From contig JAVUPY010000065.1 of NCBI GenBank assembly GCA_032252755.1, positions 1 to 64,000 on the forward strand: DNA of 64,000 nt, written 5' to 3'. The stretch comes from Terriglobia bacterium. Lineage in GTDB: Bacteria > Acidobacteriota > Terriglobia > Terriglobales > Acidobacteriaceae. The first letter of the stretch is position 1. Each line of letters opens with the position of its first letter. Below, piece by piece: positions 55,031 to 63,632 of this stretch. The notes under the pieces were generated by a model. That model saw nothing but the letters and a program-made list of their open reading frames with translations, did no database searches and was not told the DNA's origin. The position numbers and the translations under genes were made by a program.

Positions 55031-55068
55031 ATTTGTAATTTGGTAATTGAAATTACCAATTACAAATC
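55031..55068. repeat. AT-rich near-palindrome between rpsK and rpsD
   Basis: TTTGTAATTTGGTAATT faces AATTACCAATTACAAA with a single-base difference, followed by a repeat of the ACAAATTACCAAT wording just before the rpsK stop. It stands out in GC-rich surroundings. Confidence 0.6.
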
Positions 55069-55080
55069 ACAAATTACCAA

Positions 55081-55509
55081 TCACACGCGGCGTCGCTTTG
55101 CCGGACGGCAGCCGTTGTGCGGAACCGGAGTGGTGTCCTTGATGGAACGCACTTCGAGTCCGGCGGCAGCCAACGCTCGGATAGCCGACTCGCGGCCCGA
55201 TCCAGGACCGCTGACGCGAACGTCGACGCTACGCAACCCGTGGTCGCGAGCCATGTTCGCGGCGTTCATCGCGGCCTGCTGGGCGGCAAATGGAGTGCCC
55301 TTGCGGGATCCCCGAAAACCCAGCGAGCCCGAACTCTTCCACGACAGGACGTTGCCAGTCGGATCCGAGATCGTGACGATGGTGTTGTTGAAAGAAGCGT
55401 TGATCGTCACGAGCCCATGCGGGACGTGCTTGCGCTCCTTCTTTTTGAACTTCTTGGTCTTGCCCTTTTTCTCGGCGCCGGCGGCGGCGCCAGCCTGTGC
55501 TTTAGCCAT
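55081..55509 (-). CDS. rpsK: 30S ribosomal protein S11
   Basis: A 142-residue S11 with the core [19 protein letters not shown] ... [18 protein letters not shown] and the end CRPAKRRRV. The N-terminus carries an extra Ala/Gly/Lys-rich stretch (about residues 1-25). It forms the platform of the 30S subunit. Confidence 0.98.
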   Translation of the reverse strand: MAKAQAGAAAGAEKKGKTKKFKKKERKHVPHGLVTINASFNNTIVTISDPTGNVLSWKSSGSLGFRGSRKGTPFAAQQAAMNAANMARDHGLRSVDVRVSGPGSGRESAIRALAAAGLEVRSIKDTTPVPHNGCRPAKRRRV

Positions 55510-55545
55510 TTCGCAAAATCCAATCCGGAATCTAAAGTGACCTGT

Positions 55546-55583
55546 CCGTGCCGCACATTTGCCTCATTTAGCAAATGTGGACA
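55546..55583. repeat. Hairpin element, GTGCCGCACATTTGCC...GCAAATGTGGACA type
   Basis: In the rpsM-rpsK spacer. CACATTTGC pairs with GCAAATGTG around CTCATTTA; it shares arm wording with the second hairpin subfamily (53002, 62811). Confidence 0.6.
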
Positions 55584-55589
55584 GAAAAA

Positions 55590-55976
55590 CTATGTCTTGG
55601 CGCTCGCCTTCTTCTTATTGGCGACTGTGCCCTTGCGCGGCCCCTTCCGGGTGCGCGCGTTCGTGTGCGTACGCTGTCCGCGAACCGGCAGGCTGCGGCG
55701 ATGACGGAAGCCGCGGTACGAACCGATTTCGATCAGCCGCTTGATGTGCATCGAAATGTCTTTGCGAAGGTCGCCTTCGACGCCGCCCTCGTTCTCGATC
55801 ACTTGGCGGATGCGGTTGACCTCTTCTTCGCTCAAATCCTGGATGGCCTTGAACGCGTCAACGTTCGCGGTGTCCAGGATTTTGCGCGCGCGCGGCTGCC
55901 CGATGCCGTAAATGTAAGTCAAGGCGATCCGAGCCTGCTTGTTGCGCGGCAAATCCACGCCTGCAATACGTGCCAT
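55590..55976 (-). CDS. rpsM: 30S ribosomal protein S13
   Basis: A 128-residue S13 starting [26 protein letters not shown]. The helix-two-turn-helix and the tail [19 protein letters not shown] that reaches the tRNA sites are complete. Basic end KKKASAKT. Confidence 0.98.
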   Translation of the reverse strand: MARIAGVDLPRNKQARIALTYIYGIGQPRARKILDTANVDAFKAIQDLSEEEVNRIRQVIENEGGVEGDLRKDISMHIKRLIEIGSYRGFRHRRSLPVRGQRTHTNARTRKGPRKGTVANKKKASAKT

Positions 55977-55993
55977 ATTCCTCTACTCCCTGT

Positions 55994-56033
55994 GTGCCCT
56001 GCCCTTTGTCGCGCAAGCGACACGGGCGGGTTC
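55994..56033. repeat. Hairpin element with compensatory base change
   Basis: GTGCCCTGCCCTTTGTCGC-GCAA-GCGACACGGGCGGG in the rpmJ-rpsM spacer. Compared with 61863-61898, the A:T pair in the outer arms has become G:C on both sides, so pairing is kept. It touches the rpmJ stop. Confidence 0.7.
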
Positions 56034-56146
56034 TAGCCCTGACGCTGCTTATGCTTGGAATTCTCGCAGATCACCCGCACCACGCCGTGGCGGCGAATGA
56101 CCTTGCACTTGTCACAAATTTTCTTTACCGATGCCCGTACCTTCAT
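56033..56146 (-). CDS. rpmJ: 50S ribosomal protein L36
   Basis: A 37-residue protein read directly from the sequence: starts [16 protein letters not shown], contains [15 protein letters not shown], stop TAG at 56035-56033. The Cys11-x2-Cys14 ... Cys27 ... His32 zinc set of the standard L36 is present. It lies between infA and rpsM as in most bacteria. Confidence 0.95.
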   Translation of the reverse strand: MKVRASVKKICDKCKVIRRHGVVRVICENSKHKQRQG

Positions 56147-56207
56147 GTCAGTTCTCAGTTCTCAAAAATCAGTTCTTCGTAATTCTTTTTCTTCTACCGC
56201 AAAAGAA

Positions 56208-56426
56208 CTATTTGTACCGATACACAATTCGTCCCCTGGTCAGGTCGTAGGGCGAAAGTTCCACCGCCACGCGGTCCCCGGGAAGGATACGAATGAAGTT
56301 CTTGCGCATTTTGCCGGAGACATGCGCCAGTACCTGATGCTTGTTCTCCAGTTCGACCTTGAACATGGCGTTGGGCAGCGGCTCGATTACCACGGCCATC
56401 ACTTCAATCGCGTCTTCTTTGCTCAT
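56208..56426 (-). CDS. infA: Translation initiation factor IF-1
   Basis: A 72-residue IF-1 of normal length. The OB-fold phrases [23 protein letters not shown] and [20 protein letters not shown] are clear. It binds the A site during initiation. Confidence 0.98.
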   Translation of the reverse strand: MSKEDAIEVMAVVIEPLPNAMFKVELENKHQVLAHVSGKMRKNFIRILPGDRVAVELSPYDLTRGRIVYRYK

Positions 56427-56460
56427 TCAGTTCCTAAAACAACAGTTCTCAACTTCACAA

Positions 56461-57213
56461 TTAAACCGTTAAAATCACCGGCCCATCTTTTGTTACCGCG
56501 ACGCAGTGCTCAAAGTGCGCGCTCGGACGTCCGTCTTCGGTTACGGCCGTCCATTTATCGTCCAGGACCCGGACTGCAGGCCCCCCGGCGTTCACCATCG
56601 GCTCGATCGCCAGCACCATGCCTTCGCGCAACTTCGGACCGTGCCCACGAACGCCGTGGTTTGGCACCTGCGGGTCCTCGTGCAACTTGGTCCCTACGCC
56701 GTGTCCAACGAACTCCCGAACCACGCTGAATCCGTTTGCCTCGACGATTTCCTGCACTGCCGCGCCGATATCGCCGATCGTGTTTCCAATGCGCGCCGCT
56801 TCGATCCCCTTCTGCAGCGATTGCTCCGTCACTTCCAGCAACTTACGAAGCTCGGGACCGACCGACTCGCCCACCGGAACTGTGACCGCCGAATCGCCGT
56901 AGTAGCCGTCCAGCACGACACCGCAATCAATCGAAACGATATCGCCCTCGCGCAGCACCCTCGATTCCGACGGTATTCCGTGCACCACTTCCTGGTTCAC
57001 GGACGTGCAAAGCACGCACGGGTAATCGTAATAACCCTTGAACGCCGGCTTCGCGCCCAGTTCGCGGATCTTCTTCTCCGCGGCCTTTTCCAGGTCCATC
57101 GTGCTGACACCCGGGGCGACCAGCGCCTTGACCGTATCCAGTACCTGGCGGACGATGCGGCCAGCACGCCGCATCTTCTCTATCTCGCCAGGAGACTTAC
57201 AAACGATTGCCAT
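56461..57213 (-). CDS. map: Methionine aminopeptidase, type I
   Basis: A 250-residue enzyme removing N-terminal methionine. Metal ligands lie in SIDCGVVLDGYYGDSAV (two Asp) and FVGHGVGTKLHEDPQVPN (His), and in the later glutamates of LAIEPMV and VTEDGR. The start overlaps the end of adk by 17 bases, so the two are translationally linked. Confidence 0.96.
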   Translation of the reverse strand: MAIVCKSPGEIEKMRRAGRIVRQVLDTVKALVAPGVSTMDLEKAAEKKIRELGAKPAFKGYYDYPCVLCTSVNQEVVHGIPSESRVLREGDIVSIDCGVVLDGYYGDSAVTVPVGESVGPELRKLLEVTEQSLQKGIEAARIGNTIGDIGAAVQEIVEANGFSVVREFVGHGVGTKLHEDPQVPNHGVRGHGPKLREGMVLAIEPMVNAGGPAVRVLDDKWTAVTEDGRPSAHFEHCVAVTKDGPVILTV

Positions 57214-57934
57214 TCTCGATTGCTCTAAGTATGTCCGCAGCGACTACGTCTACCGCCTGATCTCCATTCACCACGCGCAACCGCCCCGAGGCCTCGTAAT
57301 ACTCGACCAAGGGACAAGTTTTCTTCTCATACTCCTTCAAGCGCTCGACGATTACTTCCTCACGGTCGTCCGGTCGAATGACAAGTTTCGACCCATCGAC
57401 ATCGCAGATGCCGTTAACTCTAGGAGGCTGATAGTGAACGTTGTAAATCCGCCCGCAGGTGGGACAAGAACGACGTCCGGTAAGCCGTTGCAATAGAACA
57501 TTATACTCAATCTTTACCTCTATCACAATCGGCGGCAGCGAGCACCCTCGCTCATTATCAAAGAACTTCGTTTTCAAGTGGTTATCCAACCACCTGGCCT
57601 GGGGAACCGTCCTCGGGAAACCGTCGAGGATGCATCCCCGGTCGCAATCCCTCTGCGCCAGCCTGTCGGCGACCATGGCGTTGACCAGGTCGTCGGGAAC
57701 CAGTTCGCCCCGCCCCATCACTTCTTTGGCCTTTTTTCCCAGTTCCGTCCCAAGCGCCACATTGGCTCGCAGGATATCGCCAGTCGAGATCTGCGGGATT
57801 CCATAAATCTCCGCGATCTTCTTGGCCTGCGTTCCCTTTCCGGCGCCGGGAGGTCCCAGCAAAATGACGGGGCCCACTAACTTAGCGTTCCTTGCTTCTG
57901 TTGAAACCGCAACATCTGTGGTCTTCGTCTCCAT
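57197..57934 (-). CDS. adk: Adenylate kinase
   Basis: A 245-residue kinase with P-loop GPPGAGKGT (about residues 28-36) and GFPRTVPQA. The zinc-type long lid has Cys-x2-Cys in SCPTCGRIYN and C-x2-D in GICDVDG. An extra 20-residue N-terminus (METKTTDVAVSTEARNAK) precedes the usual start, and a second initiation site there cannot be excluded. It equilibrates ATP, ADP and AMP. Confidence 0.95.
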   Translation of the reverse strand: METKTTDVAVSTEARNAKLVGPVILLGPPGAGKGTQAKKIAEIYGIPQISTGDILRANVALGTELGKKAKEVMGRGELVPDDLVNAMVADRLAQRDCDRGCILDGFPRTVPQARWLDNHLKTKFFDNERGCSLPPIVIEVKIEYNVLLQRLTGRRSCPTCGRIYNVHYQPPRVNGICDVDGSKLVIRPDDREEVIVERLKEYEKKTCPLVEYYEASGRLRVVNGDQAVDVVAADILRAIENGNRL

Positions 57935-57986
57935 GGTGCGCCTCCGGGATGCGAGTTACTGCCCCGGGCCCCCCACCATTTCCTGC

Positions 57987-59375
57987 TTACCACCTTCGGC
58001 CGCGGATCCTGCCACTTCTCGGCGTGAATCCCTCGTAGTGACGCATCAGCAATTGCGCCTCTATCTGGTTGACCGTGTCCATCGCAACGCCAACTACGAT
58101 CAGCAGGGATGTACCGCCGAAATAAAAGTTCACGCCTAAACCGTTGAGGACAAAATTGGGGAATCGTTCGAAGAAGTTGCCCCCCAACCATACCGGCAAA
58201 TGGTTCAGGTGAATGCCCGCGATCATCCATTCTGGAATGATCGAGATCACGATCAGGTACAACGCCCCGACAAATGTAATTCGGGTCAGAATGTCGTTGA
58301 TGTAATCGGCCGTCCGTTTCCCCGGACGGATACCTGGAATGAATCCGCCATACTTCTGCATGTTCCCCGAGACCTCGCTCGGGTTAAAAACGATCGAAAC
58401 ATAGAAGTAGGCAAAGAAAATAATCCCGAGTGCGTACAGCAACGTGTAAAGCGGCTCGCCCCAGTTCATGGCCGCGACCATGTCATCGAGATGAGCATTT
58501 TTCCCTTTCAGGAACATCCCAAGCGTCTGCGGCAACGTCAGCACCGAGGACGCGAAGATGACAGGCATCACACCGCCGGAGTTGACACGCAGCGGCAGGT
58601 GCGTACTCTGCCCGCCCATGACCTTTCGTCCGATCACGCGTTTCGCGTACTGCACGGGTATTCGCCGCTCACTACGTTCCACGTAGACTATGAACGCCAC
58701 CACCACGATCATTACGGCAATCAGGAACAGCATCCCGGGAACGGTCATCGCGCCCCAAGCCTGGTCTCTGACCTTGGTGTAGAGGTCGCCCACGGCCCGT
58801 GGCAGACCCACGACGATGCCGGCGAAAATCAGCAGCGACATGCCGTTGCCGACTCCGCGCTCGGTAATCTGCTCACCCAGCCACATGATGAACGCCGACC
58901 CGGTCGTCAGGGTCAGGATTGTCATCAAAACGAAGCGCAATCCCGGATGCAACACGACGCCGGCTTGGCGCTCCAAAGTAACCGCGATGGCAGTCGACTG
59001 CAGCGCACTCAGAACGACGGTCAGGTAGCGCGTCCACTGGGTAATCTTCTTGCGCCCGAGTTCACCTTCATTCTGCAGTCGCTTCAGTGGCTCATACACC
59101 ACGGTAAGCAGTTGCAGAATGATCGAGGCGGTGATGTACGGCATGATGCCGAGGGCAAAGATCGTCATGCGCCGAAGGAATCCGCCGCTGAACAGATCGA
59201 TAAAGCCCAGCATCGTGCCGCCCTGCTGGTTGAATAGGTTTTCGAGAACTCTGGTATTGATACCGGGAGTCGGCAAGTGACCGCCGATGCGGTACACAGC
59301 CAGCAGTGCCAGCGTGAAGAGAACACGCTTGCGGAGATCCGGGATTCTAAAGATGTTCGCGAATTTCTCGAACAT
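57987..59375 (-). CDS. secY: Preprotein translocase subunit SecY
   Basis: A 462-residue channel protein with ten membrane helices. Characteristic stretches are IPDLRKRVLFTLALLAVYRIG at the start, the plug-region FSGGFLRRMTIFALGIMPYI, the RRIPVQYAKR cytoplasmic loop and KYGGFIPGIRPGKRT near the end. It sits between rplO and adk as expected for the spc operon. Confidence 0.98.
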   Translation of the reverse strand: MFEKFANIFRIPDLRKRVLFTLALLAVYRIGGHLPTPGINTRVLENLFNQQGGTMLGFIDLFSGGFLRRMTIFALGIMPYITASIILQLLTVVYEPLKRLQNEGELGRKKITQWTRYLTVVLSALQSTAIAVTLERQAGVVLHPGLRFVLMTILTLTTGSAFIMWLGEQITERGVGNGMSLLIFAGIVVGLPRAVGDLYTKVRDQAWGAMTVPGMLFLIAVMIVVVAFIVYVERSERRIPVQYAKRVIGRKVMGGQSTHLPLRVNSGGVMPVIFASSVLTLPQTLGMFLKGKNAHLDDMVAAMNWGEPLYTLLYALGIIFFAYFYVSIVFNPSEVSGNMQKYGGFIPGIRPGKRTADYINDILTRITFVGALYLIVISIIPEWMIAGIHLNHLPVWLGGNFFERFPNFVLNGLGVNFYFGGTSLLIVVGVAMDTVNQIEAQLLMRHYEGFTPRSGRIRGRRW

Positions 59376-59414
59376 AGGGCCTCATTGTTCCGGCGCGCCT
59401 GGCGCGCGGAACGG

Positions 59415-59855
59415 TTAAGCGATGACTTCGGCCTTGCCGCCAGCCTTCGTGATCTTCTCCTGCGCCGAAGCGGAGAACTTATGGGCGGAAACCGTGAGCG
59501 CAGTCGAAAGCTCGCCGGTACCCAGGACCTTCACCATGCCGGTGCGTGACTTCAAGATACCCCGATTGTAGAGCACCTCGGGGTTCACCGTCGTCTCGCC
59601 AAGATCACCCAAAACGGCCAGGTTCACCAGCGTGTATTCCTTCTTGAAAATGTTGGTGAAGCCGCGCTTCGGCAACCGGCGATGCAAAGGCATCTGGCCG
59701 CCTTCGAAACCGCGCATCAGGCGCGAACCCGAGCGCGAGCCCTGCCCCTTGTGACCGCGGGTCGAGGTCTTACCCATGCCCGAACCCATGCCGCGGCCCA
59801 CACGCTTGCGCTTCTCCGTCGAATTCTTCGGTTTGCGAATCGTCGAAAGATTCAT
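59415..59855 (-). CDS. rplO: 50S ribosomal protein L15
   Basis: A 146-residue L15: [22 protein letters not shown], the Gly/Arg-rich [20 protein letters not shown] and the [17 protein letters not shown] motif. Normal length. Confidence 0.98.
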   Translation of the reverse strand: MNLSTIRKPKNSTEKRKRVGRGMGSGMGKTSTRGHKGQGSRSGSRLMRGFEGGQMPLHRRLPKRGFTNIFKKEYTLVNLAVLGDLGETTVNPEVLYNRGILKSRTGMVKVLGTGELSTALTVSAHKFSASAQEKITKAGGKAEVIA

Positions 59856-59932
59856 TTCTCAATCCCAGTTGCGACAGCCTACTGGCTCATCGCGTCAATA
59901 ATCTGTGAGGGCGGACACAAAATCCGCGAAAT

Positions 59933-60166
59933 TTACTTGCCTGCAGGCTGGACGATTTCGACCAGGTGCGGCACCTTCGCGACCATCCCGCGGATCGATA
60001 GCGTGTCTTCGCGCTCGATCACCTGGTACAGCCGCGTAAAGCCAAGCCCTTTCACGACCAGCTTCTGCTTTTCCGGGGCGCAAATCGCGGAACGAACGTA
60101 CTTCAGATGGAGCTTCGTTCCGGAGGGCGCCTGCTTCTTCTCGACTTTGTTTCGATTGCGAGCCAT
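59933..60166 (-). CDS. rpmD: 50S ribosomal protein L30
   Basis: A 77-residue L30 (core KLHLKYVRSAICAPEKQKLV ... GLGFTRLYQVIEREDTLSIRG), with about ten extra residues at the N-terminus relative to the 60-residue type. It starts three bases behind rpsE. Confidence 0.95.
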   Translation of the reverse strand: MARNRNKVEKKQAPSGTKLHLKYVRSAICAPEKQKLVVKGLGFTRLYQVIEREDTLSIRGMVAKVPHLVEIVQPAGK

Positions 60167-60169
60167 GGC

Positions 60170-60679
60170 TTACAGTTCCTCCACAGCCTTGCCACGCATG
60201 GCGGCAACTTCGTTCTTGTCGCGCAACTTGCGCAGCGCGTCGAACGTCGCCTTCACCACGTTGTGGGGGTTGGTCGTACCGATCGATTTCGTCAGCACGT
60301 TCTGGATGCCTACCGAGGTCATCACCGCGCGAACCGCGCCGCCCGCGATCACTCCCGTTCCTTCGGGCGCCGGCTTCAGCAGCACCATGCCCGAGCCGTA
60401 GCGTCCCAGCGCGGCGTGCGGAATCGTCGTCGGGTTCAGGTTCACCTTCACCAGGTTCTTCTTCGCCGATTCGATTCCCTTGCGGATGGCCTGCGGAACT
60501 TCCTTCGCCTTGCCCGAGCCGTAGCCAACGACACCGGAACCCGGGTCTCCGACCACGACCAGCGCGGCGAACGACATGTTCTTGCCGCCCTTCACGACCT
60601 TGGTCACGCGGTTAATGCTGACCACCTGGTCCTTCAGGTTGAAGTCGCCGGCATCGAGTTTCCTCTTCGCGATTGCCAT
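60170..60679 (-). CDS. rpsE: 30S ribosomal protein S5
   Basis: A 169-residue S5. The double-stranded RNA-binding N-domain ([39 protein letters not shown]) and the C-domain ([20 protein letters not shown]) are complete. Confidence 0.98.
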   Translation of the reverse strand: MAIAKRKLDAGDFNLKDQVVSINRVTKVVKGGKNMSFAALVVVGDPGSGVVGYGSGKAKEVPQAIRKGIESAKKNLVKVNLNPTTIPHAALGRYGSGMVLLKPAPEGTGVIAGGAVRAVMTSVGIQNVLTKSIGTTNPHNVVKATFDALRKLRDKNEVAAMRGKAVEEL

Positions 60680-60719
60680 TTCTTCACTCTTCCCCTGGCG
60701 CTTTGCGCCGAGATCTCTT

Positions 60720-60764
60720 GTGCCCCAGGTTCACCGTCCCTCTTTTGGACGGTTAACCTGGGCT
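60720..60764. repeat. Hairpin element, long-armed (CCCAGGTT...AACCTGGG)
   Basis: GTGCCCCAGGTTCACCGTCC pairs with GGACGGTTAACCTGGG over CTCTTTT in the rplR-rpsE spacer. The loop matches that at 53002-53037 although the arms differ. Confidence 0.65.
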
Positions 60765-61142
60765 TTAGAACTGCAGTCCGCCTGCGCGGGCCGCGTCCGC
60801 CAATGCCTTGATGCGTCCGTGGTAGAGGTATCCGCCACGATCGAATACGACCTTGGAGATGCCCTTTTCCTTCGCGCGCTCCGCCACCAGTTTGCCCACC
60901 TGCTTCGCCGCGGAAAGATTGCCGCCGCTGACGTGCGACTTCCCGTCTTTCGCCTTGCCCGCCTCCAGCGAGGTAGCCGAAACAAGGGTTACACCCTTGG
61001 AGTCGTCGATTACCTGCGCATAGATATGGCTGACCGAGCGGTAAATGTTCAGGCGCGGACGCTCTGTCGTTCCCAGAACCTTTTTCCGAATCCGCTTGTG
61101 AACCCGGCCCCGCGTCTCGTTCTTCGCTGTCTTCGTAATCAT
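60765..61142 (-). CDS. rplR: 50S ribosomal protein L18
   Basis: A 125-residue L18 with the 5S rRNA-binding [21 protein letters not shown] and the end [21 protein letters not shown]. Complete and of normal length. Confidence 0.98.
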   Translation of the reverse strand: MITKTAKNETRGRVHKRIRKKVLGTTERPRLNIYRSVSHIYAQVIDDSKGVTLVSATSLEAGKAKDGKSHVSGGNLSAAKQVGKLVAERAKEKGISKVVFDRGGYLYHGRIKALADAARAGGLQF

Positions 61143-61153
61143 CTTCGTATCCT

Positions 61154-61206
61154 GTGCCCCACCCTGGGTGCCCTATCCTTCGCGCGTCTTACGCGAAGGG
61201 TGGGAC
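61154..61206. repeat. Hairpin element with duplicated left arm
   Basis: Two left arms (GTGCCCCACCC at 61154 and GTGCCCTATCC at 61168) precede one CTTCGCG-loop-CGCGAAGGGTGGGAC right arm, in the rplF-rplR spacer. This looks like a partial second copy. Confidence 0.6.
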
Positions 61207-61218
61207 TGTTTCTAATCT

Positions 61219-61758
61219 TTATTTCGCGCCAGTCTTGCCAACCTTCTTCTTCAGCCGTTCGCCGAAGTAGCGTACGCCCTTGTTCTTATATGGGTCGGGT
61301 GGACGCAGGCCGCGCATTTCTGCGGCAACCTGGCCGACCTTTTGTCGGTCGATTCCTGTGATGGTCAGCTTCGTCTGCTTGGGATCGATCGCCACCTCGA
61401 TGCCGCTCGGAAGCGGATATTCAATCGGGTGCGAATAACCTAGCGTGAACACCACAATGCCCTTGCCCTTCATTTCCGCACGGTAGCCAATTCCGACGAT
61501 TTCCAATTCGCGGGTCCAGCCCTTAGTGACTCCCTCAACTGCGTTGTTCACCAGCGCGCGGACCAGTCCGTGCACCGCGCGATGCTCTTCGTCCTGGCGT
61601 TTCACTACGAGGTGCCCGTCTTCCTGCGCCAGCGTGACGCCGGCAGGTATGTGATTCGCAACTTCGCCCTTCGGCCCCTTCACCTTGACGGTGTTACCGT
61701 CAACGGCGAACGTGACTCCCTTGGGAAGGGCGATCGGCTTTTTACCAATTCTCGACAT
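61219..61758 (-). CDS. rplF: 50S ribosomal protein L6
   Basis: A 179-residue L6 with [15 protein letters not shown], the two-fold repeated domain, and the family signature [14 protein letters not shown] near the end. Confidence 0.98.
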   Translation of the reverse strand: MSRIGKKPIALPKGVTFAVDGNTVKVKGPKGEVANHIPAGVTLAQEDGHLVVKRQDEEHRAVHGLVRALVNNAVEGVTKGWTRELEIVGIGYRAEMKGKGIVVFTLGYSHPIEYPLPSGIEVAIDPKQTKLTITGIDRQKVGQVAAEMRGLRPPDPYKNKGVRYFGERLKKKVGKTGAK

Positions 61759-61862
61759 TCCGTTTCCTCTCGTTCACCACATCGGGGTCTCGCTGAGGCG
61801 ACTTCCGTTGTGGGCTTCCGGCCCGAACCACTCGTTCAGGCTCGTCTGCTACGTAGTGCTTT

Positions 61863-61898
61863 GTGCCCTACCCTTGTCGCGAAGCGACAGGGTGGGGC
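61863..61898. repeat. Hairpin element (reference copy), GTGCCCTACCCTTGTCGC type
   Basis: CCCTACCC pairs with GGGTGGGG and TGTCGC with GCGACA around GAA in the rpsH-rplF spacer. Nearly identical to 47757-47789, 14 kb away. Confidence 0.75.
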
Positions 61899-61907
61899 AG
61901 TTCACCA

Positions 61908-62306
61908 TTAATAGATCTCGCAGAGCACTTCGCCGCCGACGCCTTCCTTGCGCGCCTGCCGTCCTGTCATCACGCCCTTGGGCGTAGTCAGGATGTTGAT
62001 GCCCAGTCCGCCAAGCACGCGCGGAATCTCGCTGTTGCCGACGTAAACCCGGCAGCCCGGACGCGAAACGCGGTTCAACTGCGTTATCGCCGCCTGGTTG
62101 TCAGTGCCGTACTTCAAGTAGACGCGGATCAGTTTCTTGCCTTCCTCATCCATCGGCTTGAAGTTGCTGATGTAGCCTTCCTCTTTCAGAATGCGGGCGA
62201 TCTCCAGCTTCAGTTTGGAAGCCGGTACGTCCACCTTCTGCTGGCGGGCCTTAATCGAATTGCGAATCCGGGCCAGGAAATCTGCCACGGGATCGGTCAA
62301 ACTCAT
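61908..62306 (-). CDS. rpsH: 30S ribosomal protein S8
   Basis: A 132-residue S8: SLTDPVADFLARIRNSIKA at the N-terminus and GLGINILTTPKGVMTGRQARKEGVGGEVLCEIY, the conserved rRNA-binding end. Confidence 0.98.
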   Translation of the reverse strand: MSLTDPVADFLARIRNSIKARQQKVDVPASKLKLEIARILKEEGYISNFKPMDEEGKKLIRVYLKYGTDNQAAITQLNRVSRPGCRVYVGNSEIPRVLGGLGINILTTPKGVMTGRQARKEGVGGEVLCEIY

Positions 62307-62519
62307 CGTTTCCTTCTCCTCAATCGTCGCCCGTTCTCTTTCATCGCGGCAGGCTGGCAGCCCGCGATTGGTTCGGCCGGTTACCCCCGGTCTCCCCGTG
62401 AAAGAACCTGCGGTGACGCTCTTGCTCTCGAAGCCGCTCTTCGCGGTCTCCTGGACCGTTCACCGGTCCGTTTCGCCAGCGCCCTGTTTGCCTCACGGCA
62501 TCCAGAGCCTCGGTAACGA
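62307..62519. other. Spacer between rpsN and rpsH with small palindromes
   Basis: About 210 bases, unusually long for this operon. It has short palindromes (for example GGACCG-TTCA-CCGGTCC near 62450) but no gene and no copy of the main hairpin family. Confidence 0.45.
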
Positions 62520-62792
62520 CTACCAGGCCGACTTCGAAACGCCGGGGATCTCGCCCTTCAGGGCCAGTCCACGGAAGCAGAGCCGGCAAAGTCCGAACTT
62601 GCGCAGGTATGCGCGCGGACGCCCGCAAATCTTGCAGCGGTTGTGCTGGCGCGTGGTGAAGATCAGACCCTTACCTCCGCACGCCAGGCACTCCTTGCCG
62701 TCAAGCAGCTTGGCGCCTTTACAGATCGGACACTTCTTCCCGCGCATCTCGTTATTCTTGGCGTCCTTGACTCGTTTTGCAGTTGTAGCCAT
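62520..62792 (-). CDS. rpsN: 30S ribosomal protein S14 (zinc type) with extra cysteine-rich insertion
   Basis: A 90-residue protein. The C-terminal 45 residues are a textbook zinc-type S14: [38 protein letters not shown], with Cys53, Cys56, Cys69, Cys72. The usual zinc-type S14 has about 61 residues; here about 29 more lie between the N-terminal [12 protein letters not shown] and the core. They carry a second set of cysteines, [10 protein letters not shown] (Cys21, Cys24) and CLACGGKG (Cys35, Cys38), like a small zinc ribbon or the DnaJ CxxCxGxG repeat. The frame is open throughout. Confidence 0.93.
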   Translation of the reverse strand: MATTAKRVKDAKNNEMRGKKCPICKGAKLLDGKECLACGGKGLIFTTRQHNRCKICGRPRAYLRKFGLCRLCFRGLALKGEIPGVSKSAW

Positions 62793-62810
62793 ATCTCTCC
62801 TAAATCTCTC

Positions 62811-62850
62811 GGTGCCCCATATCTCCCGTCCCTTGGGAGATGTGGGCCAC
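62811..62850. repeat. Hairpin element, CCCATATCTCCC...GGGAGATGTGGG type
   Basis: In the rplE-rpsN spacer, touching the rplE stop. ATCTCCC pairs with GGGAGAT; outer arms GTGCCCC / TGTGGGCC follow the second subfamily. Confidence 0.65.
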
Positions 62851-63494
62851 TACGCGGTGCGGAACGGCATCCCGATTTGCTTCAGCAATGCGCGTGCGTG
62901 ATCATCGCTCTTCGCCGTCGTCACGATTGTGACGTTCATTCCCTTCAGCTTCTCGACCTTCGCGTAATCGATCTCGGGGAAGATCAACTGATCGTGTAGC
63001 CCGAGCGTGTAATTGCCACGGCCATCGAATGATTTCGTGCTCACGCCGCGGAAGTCACGTACGCGGGGAAGCGCTACGTTCATTAACCGGTCGAGGAACT
63101 CGTACATACGGTCACCGCGCAACGTAACCATCGCGCCGATCGGCATCCCTTCTCGCACCTTGAACGCCGCAATCGACTTCTTCGCCTTCGTAATCACCGG
63201 CTTCTGACCCGTGATCTGCTGAAGTTCGGCAACGGCCGGGTCGAGAACTTTCGCGTTCTGCGTCGCTTCGCCAACACCCATGTTGACGACGACCTTCTCC
63301 AGCCGCGGAACCGCCATCACGTTCTTCAGGCCAAGCTCCTTCATTAGCGCAGGCACGACTTCCTTCTGGTACCGGTGCCGCAGGCGTGCCGAAGCTTCGT
63401 TGTTCAGCTTAGGACGAGCCGGCTTTCCCGCCGGAGCAGCTTCCGCCGCCGGTGCCGCGCCCTTCTTCTTCTTTCCTTCTTCCTGCTTTGCCAT
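62850..63494 (-). CDS. rplE: 50S ribosomal protein L5
   Basis: About 214 residues starting [11 protein letters not shown] (63494). The L5 core begins at about residue 33 ([20 protein letters not shown] ... [14 protein letters not shown]) and ends [22 protein letters not shown]. The 30-residue Lys/Ala/Pro-rich N-terminal extension is not in standard L5. Confidence 0.97.
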   Translation of the reverse strand: MAKQEEGKKKKGAAPAAEAAPAGKPARPKLNNEASARLRHRYQKEVVPALMKELGLKNVMAVPRLEKVVVNMGVGEATQNAKVLDPAVAELQQITGQKPVITKAKKSIAAFKVREGMPIGAMVTLRGDRMYEFLDRLMNVALPRVRDFRGVSTKSFDGRGNYTLGLHDQLIFPEIDYAKVEKLKGMNVTIVTTAKSDDHARALLKQIGMPFRTA

Positions 63495-63560
63495 TTCCTT
63501 GTCACTTTCTCTCACGGTTTCGGAGTCGCTTTCGCTTACCGGTTCGTGAGGCCCTCATTT

Positions 63561-63626
63561 GCGCCCTACCCTTCGGTACCCCATTTGCCCTCTGTTGGCA
63601 TGTGGGTCTTCCGACAGGGTGGGGCT
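63561..63626. repeat. Nested hairpin element: one copy inside the loop of another
   Basis: Outer arms GCGCCCTACCCTTCGG and CCGACAGGGTGGGGC belong to the first subfamily. Between them (about 63579-63610) sits ACCCCATTTGCC-CTCTGTT-GGCATGTGGGTC, a second-subfamily palindrome. It fills the rplX-rplE spacer. Confidence 0.7.
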
Positions 63627-63632
63627 GTACAA

